Translations under genes and position numbers: made by a program
NCBI GenBank assembly: GCA_945898055.1
Contig: CAMDGV010000043.1
Span: 1 to 35,898, forward strand
Direction: 5' to 3'
Origin: Akkermansia muciniphila
GTDB taxonomy: Bacteria; Verrucomicrobiota; Verrucomicrobiia; Limisphaerales; UBA9464
DNA: 35,898 bases
Shown here: positions 32,949 through 35,898 of the stretch, piece after piece
How positions within the stretch are numbered: position 1 is the stretch's first letter
Layout: the number at the start of each line of letters is the position of its first letter
The notes under the pieces: generated by a model
What the model saw: the letters and a program-made list of their open reading frames with translations, nothing else
The model's database searches: none
Told to the model about the DNA's origin: nothing

Positions 32949-34103
32949 ATGGCCCTTCAAGATCTGACTCCTCAACTCCGCACCCGTCTCCGTCGAGTCG
33001 AATGGTTGGTCGTGCTGTTTCTCTCAGGCACGGTGCTCCTCGCTCTGACCGGTTTCGCTTGGTTTATTAAATCCACCGGCGACGCCCGTGGTTGGTGGGT
33101 GACCCAAGTCCCCTACTACACCTACCTAAGCGATGGCGGAACGGTGAAAATAGGTACCCCAGTTAAGATGATGGGCTTCACTATCGGTGAAGTTGTGGAA
33201 TTAAATACCACCGATGATACTGAGTGGAATCGAGCTCAAAACTACAATGTCTTTGTTCGCTTCCTAGTCCGGCATCCCTATCAAGGCTATATCTTCACCG
33301 ATAGTTATGTGAAACTTGGCGGGCTTCCCATCGATTTCGCTGGAGGGAGTTTTCTCGAAGTCGTTCGGACTAGTGGCAAAGGATTTCCCACCACTACTAA
33401 TCTTGCCCAAGGTCAACTCGCTCTCCTTTGGGACAAATATTCTTACAACAAAGACAAAACCAACGTCGCCGACTTTCTTCGTTATTCCGCCTTTACCAAA
33501 AAGGATAACGGCTATTTTCTCACCACGATCCCCTCCAGTGATCTCATTGGAGAACTAACCACTTTATTACCAAAAATCCGGGAAGTTTTTAGTCATCCGG
33601 GTGCCATCGGTAATTTGCTCATTCCCACAAATCTCGCCGCACGGATTGATCGCCCAGGCGGCCTCGGTGACCTCCTCATACCCGCCCAACTCAATTCCTC
33701 TTTAACCGTCACTCTCACCAACCTCAATCGCCAACTCTCAGGGGTTGGATCCTTGGTCGCGCATCTCGATCAATCCGTCCCTCCTCTGGTCACTCATCTG
33801 GATACCACTCTGCCCAAACTGATCACTCAACTAAACGGAACATTACCCCAACTTCTCACCAATCTAAATACCCAACTTAACGGGGTCGGTCCGCTGGTTT
33901 CCAATCTCAATAACACCCTCCCTGCTGCCCTGACTGAAGTCCATCGCACTCTCGAAACGGTCCGCTCTAATACCTTGCCGGCCACCGAAGGGGTCTTAAA
34001 CCATACCGGTGACTTTATGAGCGGCCTCAAACGCCATTGGCTTTTCCGAAGTGCTTTCAAAACCAACGCAGTCAAGTCTAAGCTAAAAGGTTCAGTTCCT
34101 TAA
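32949..34103 (+). CDS. MlaD-type MCE-domain protein
   Basis: The 384-residue protein has a cytoplasmic start, one membrane helix (WLVVLFLSGTVLLALTGFAW) and an MCE domain from about residue 55. The domain reads YLSDGGTVKIGTPVKMMGFT, with the V-K-x-G-x-x-V-x-x-x-G-x-x-I-G signature. The C-terminal third is a helical stalk with an 11-residue repeat, TLPxLxTxLNx (SVPPLVTHLDT, TLPKLITQLNG, TLPQLLTNLNT, then after a 14-residue unit TLPAALTEVHR), predicted to form a right-handed coiled coil or barrel-like tunnel as in PqiB/YebT-type MCE proteins. It carries lipids across the periplasm with the two preceding subunits. A hairpin terminator follows. Confidence 0.85.
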   Translation: MALQDLTPQLRTRLRRVEWLVVLFLSGTVLLALTGFAWFIKSTGDARGWWVTQVPYYTYLSDGGTVKIGTPVKMMGFTIGEVVELNTTDDTEWNRAQNYNVFVRFLVRHPYQGYIFTDSYVKLGGLPIDFAGGSFLEVVRTSGKGFPTTTNLAQGQLALLWDKYSYNKDKTNVADFLRYSAFTKKDNGYFLTTIPSSDLIGELTTLLPKIREVFSHPGAIGNLLIPTNLAARIDRPGGLGDLLIPAQLNSSLTVTLTNLNRQLSGVGSLVAHLDQSVPPLVTHLDTTLPKLITQLNGTLPQLLTNLNTQLNGVGPLVSNLNNTLPAALTEVHRTLETVRSNTLPATEGVLNHTGDFMSGLKRHWLFRSAFKTNAVKSKLKGSVP

Positions 34104-34187
34104 GCTTCTAGGAGCTGGCACCTCTGGGAAATCACCACGGGTGCACTGAGGAGAAACCGCTCGAATTTCAGTCAATCTGAAGGGCAG

Positions 34188-34216
34188 GGCCGGATTCCGC
34201 TTCCCAGAATCCGGCC
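34188..34216. terminator. Hairpin between convergent genes, likely terminator of the exosortase-MCE operon
   Basis: A perfect 10-base inverted repeat, GGCCGGATTC (34188-34197) with GAATCCGGCC (34207-34216) and a nine-base loop, sits between the end of the MlaD-type gene and the end of the cupin gene. TCCTTGTTTG follows on the plus strand, so the T-run is weak. It may serve both directions. Confidence 0.6.
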
Positions 34217-34238
34217 TCCTTGTTTGATCAAACTGGGA

Positions 34239-35504
34239 TCAGAAGGAGTTCGTCCGATAGGCCCCCATTGCCGGGGCATTCGGATTTACTTCTGGTCCAA
34301 AATACCGCAGGCACACCAAGGGTTCGGTCTCACTGGTGTTCTCAAAGGTCACGCCGGCCCGAGCGCCGTCTTCGGTGCAAAAATACTCATCCTCAGTTAA
34401 TTCATGGAAACGAATAAGCTTAGGGCTCACCAACGGTTGCCCATTGATCCGACCCGATCCTTGGACGCAAATCAGACCGTAGGCCCCGGTATCTTTCACC
34501 ACGGCTTTTGTCCCGGGTTCCACGGTTAGTTCCTTCGCTGTAAACAACTGTTCTCCATCCACCTTGCCGTAAACAATCCAACGATCCACATAACCTTCCT
34601 TGCGGGTATCGGCCACGGGCACCGGTTCCATATAATGGTTGTCCTTAAAATTGGGGTCGACATTTTTTTCCCAATCCAATTGATCCACAATGAAATCAAG
34701 GTCCTTGTGTTTATTCTTGGGCATATCTTTCACCAAGAGGCTCCAAGGCACTTCACGCCCTTCAACCAGATTCTGGTACATCCCGAACACGTCGCTGCCC
34801 CACTGGGGTTCATAGGTACAAAGACTCCCTGGAGCATGCAGGATACAGGGATCGATCAACCAACCCGATCCAACCTTGAGCCGATAGGCCTTGGATAGAT
34901 CGAGAATCCCATTGTCACCCTTGTTCCAATTCTCCAAGCACTTCCGAACCTGCGCCTTGGTGGTGCCGGGTTCGAATCCCATGAACGTGTAGGGGAAGTT
35001 GTTCCCGACATTGTTATGTTGCGGCGGGAAATAATAACTCTCTGGCTTCCCTTCCTGACCCACCAAGGCAGCCTGTTTTTTCGATTGATGCATGTGATGG
35101 GGAATCGGGCCCATATTATCGAAGAACTTCGAATAGACCGGCCATTTGCTGTACTTTTTCCAAATGGACTTACCTACCAACGTGGCACCGCAGTCCTCCA
35201 CCGCTTGCGCTAGGGTAAAACGTTCCTTGCCAACTACGCAGTAACTGAGTCCTTCGTCGGCAGCACGACCTTCATTGGCCGTTACTGTCGTCGAGGCAAA
35301 CCAGCGTTCATCGATGCCCCCACGATTCAATCCATAGGCATAGGTGTCGTCAGGATGCAGTTTAATTCGCAATCCTGGCTGAAGGAAGGAACGAGGAACC
35401 CAAGCAGGGGCCAAACGAAGCAGGCCGCCCGTGCGGGAAAGCTCCGCCTCAACCTTGGATTGAGTGTTCTTTTTAATAGTTTTGAGCTGCGTCACTGTGT
35501 TCAT
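34239..35504 (-). CDS. Cupin-fold protein, class I mannose-6-phosphate isomerase-like
   Basis: The 421-residue protein begins MNTVTQLKTIKK. Its central cupin carries PHHMHQ (135-140, H136/H137/H139), followed by KPESYYF (153-159, E155), the metal-binding pattern of RmlC-like/class I phosphomannose isomerase proteins. KLHPDDTYAYG at 48-58 resembles the HPDD-x-Y-A motif of PMI, and GSGWLIDPCILHAPGS later supplies a further His. A C-terminal cupin-like barrel (AVVKDTGAYGLICVQGSGRI) completes it. PMI or another sugar isomerase/epimerase role is plausible but not shown. A strong hairpin lies in its 5' leader. It is convergent with the MCE operon. Confidence 0.65.
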   Translation of the reverse strand: MNTVTQLKTIKKNTQSKVEAELSRTGGLLRLAPAWVPRSFLQPGLRIKLHPDDTYAYGLNRGGIDERWFASTTVTANEGRAADEGLSYCVVGKERFTLAQAVEDCGATLVGKSIWKKYSKWPVYSKFFDNMGPIPHHMHQSKKQAALVGQEGKPESYYFPPQHNNVGNNFPYTFMGFEPGTTKAQVRKCLENWNKGDNGILDLSKAYRLKVGSGWLIDPCILHAPGSLCTYEPQWGSDVFGMYQNLVEGREVPWSLLVKDMPKNKHKDLDFIVDQLDWEKNVDPNFKDNHYMEPVPVADTRKEGYVDRWIVYGKVDGEQLFTAKELTVEPGTKAVVKDTGAYGLICVQGSGRINGQPLVSPKLIRFHELTEDEYFCTEDGARAGVTFENTSETEPLVCLRYFGPEVNPNAPAMGAYRTNSF

Positions 35505-35898
35505 GGAAACGTATTCAATCCGCTCACAGTGAAGACCTAGGTTAGAACGGTACTCAGACCGTCTAGGTCATATTGCTGTGCCGCGGAACCTCCTCAGGGT
35601 AAACGCACCACCCCAAATTTCGCCAATCGAAATCCAAAAAAATCGAAAAACTGAGTCGGCACCTTTGTGACTCGTTTTTCTGCCTAGAGTCGTGGCCAAT
35701 TGGATCAGCTCGATCCTTCAATCAAAAAACCACTTTCTGTCCCCTCCCTCCAGGGCGTTTGGCTGGTGGATGGAAAGGGCCGATGAAAAGGGGGTAAAAG
35801 AAACGGCTAGACATAAGCCGCTGAAAATGTTGTCCTACGTTGGTGAATACACCTGACAATTTGAACAGCGGGACCCAGTCGCAACAACTAGGTAAGCT
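35505..35898. other. Upstream region of the cupin gene, window edge
   Basis: No gene is supported. The first 65 bases form the leader of the cupin gene with an inverted repeat listed separately. At 35729-35744 the sequence ACCACTTTCTGTCCCC resembles strings that flank REP-associated IS200-like transposases, but no transposase is visible before the window ends. The last 150 bases show nothing recognisable. Confidence 0.35.
35534..35569 (-). promoter_or_regulatory. Inverted repeat in the 5' leader of the cupin gene
   Basis: GACCTAG (35534-35540) pairs with CTAGGTC (35563-35569), and the inner ACGGT (35547-35551) pairs with ACCGT (35558-35562), with a six-base loop and a six-base one-sided bulge. 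The 12-base-pair structure lies 30-65 bases before the ATG. It could be an operator or an RNA hairpin controlling the cupin gene; I know no regulator for it. Confidence 0.4.

Noticed and set aside
29602-34103. A complete PEP-CTERM sorting system in the window
   Set aside because: No protein encoded here ends in a PEP-CTERM-like motif with membrane helix and basic tail, so substrates must lie elsewhere if they exist.
34966-34980. T-loop-like GGTTCGAATCCC resembling a tRNA 3' half
   Set aside because: It lies inside the cupin coding sequence in a well-conserved part and no acceptor, D or anticodon stem can be formed around it.

Overview
The window looks like a piece of a Verrucomicrobiota chromosome, probably from a Pedosphaera/Limisphaerales-like or related lineage. 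This is inferred from the gene families present, because no rRNA is in view. The pointers are two very large PVC-type dehydrogenase/HEAT/cytochrome c proteins, a tandem DUF1080 protein, a pseudopilin with the H-X9-DG C-terminus, an exosortase with an EpsI-like partner, and frequent GTG/TTG starts without clear Shine-Dalgarno sites. No tRNA, rRNA or CRISPR array was found.

Layout. 1-4080 holds three housekeeping genes (cobalamin adenosyltransferase, WalJ-type MBL hydrolase, rsmD) set among debris: two transposase remnants at the left edge, a DUF2061 fragment, and a DDE transposase pseudogene with two in-frame stops. 4083-8824 is a two-gene unit, a tandem DUF1080 protein translationally coupled to a PVC-type cytochrome c dehydrogenase. 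8927-12359 carries a flippase-like membrane protein, maf, a decayed mutM gene lying in what looks like empty sequence, and a polyprenyl-phosphate sugar transferase. 12444-15731 holds a FecR-domain protein, an AIM24-family protein and a pseudopilin. From 16235 to 25869 everything is on the minus strand: an OGG1-like glycosylase, a PAP2-GT39 fusion, a Nudix hydrolase, a small unknown protein, two cyclophilins, a second PVC-type cytochrome protein and an SDR. 26004-27547 is yggS-panB, converging with a beta-helix protein. 29602-34103 is a five-gene plus-strand operon: exosortase, EpsI-like protein, and the three parts of an MCE lipid transporter (MlaE, MlaF and MlaD types). A cupin protein (34239-35504) closes the window.

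How the genes may work together. The DUF1080 and PVC dehydrogenase proteins look like an exported sugar-oxidation/degradation module. The GT2 enzyme, the PAP2-GT39 fusion and the flippase-like protein could all act on undecaprenyl-linked sugars, although they are not in one operon. The exosortase-EpsI-MCE operon is the most unusual unit. Its exosortase appears to lack the catalytic histidine. Its ATPase keeps Walker A and the Walker B aspartate but has changed the Q-loop, signature motif, catalytic glutamate and H-loop.

The other notable find is a mutM (Fpg) pseudogene at 10935-11534 that can be read piece by piece, in the same window as an apparently intact OGG1-type 8-oxoguanine glycosylase. 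This suggests one repair enzyme has replaced the other. All family assignments are from reading motifs; no database search was run.
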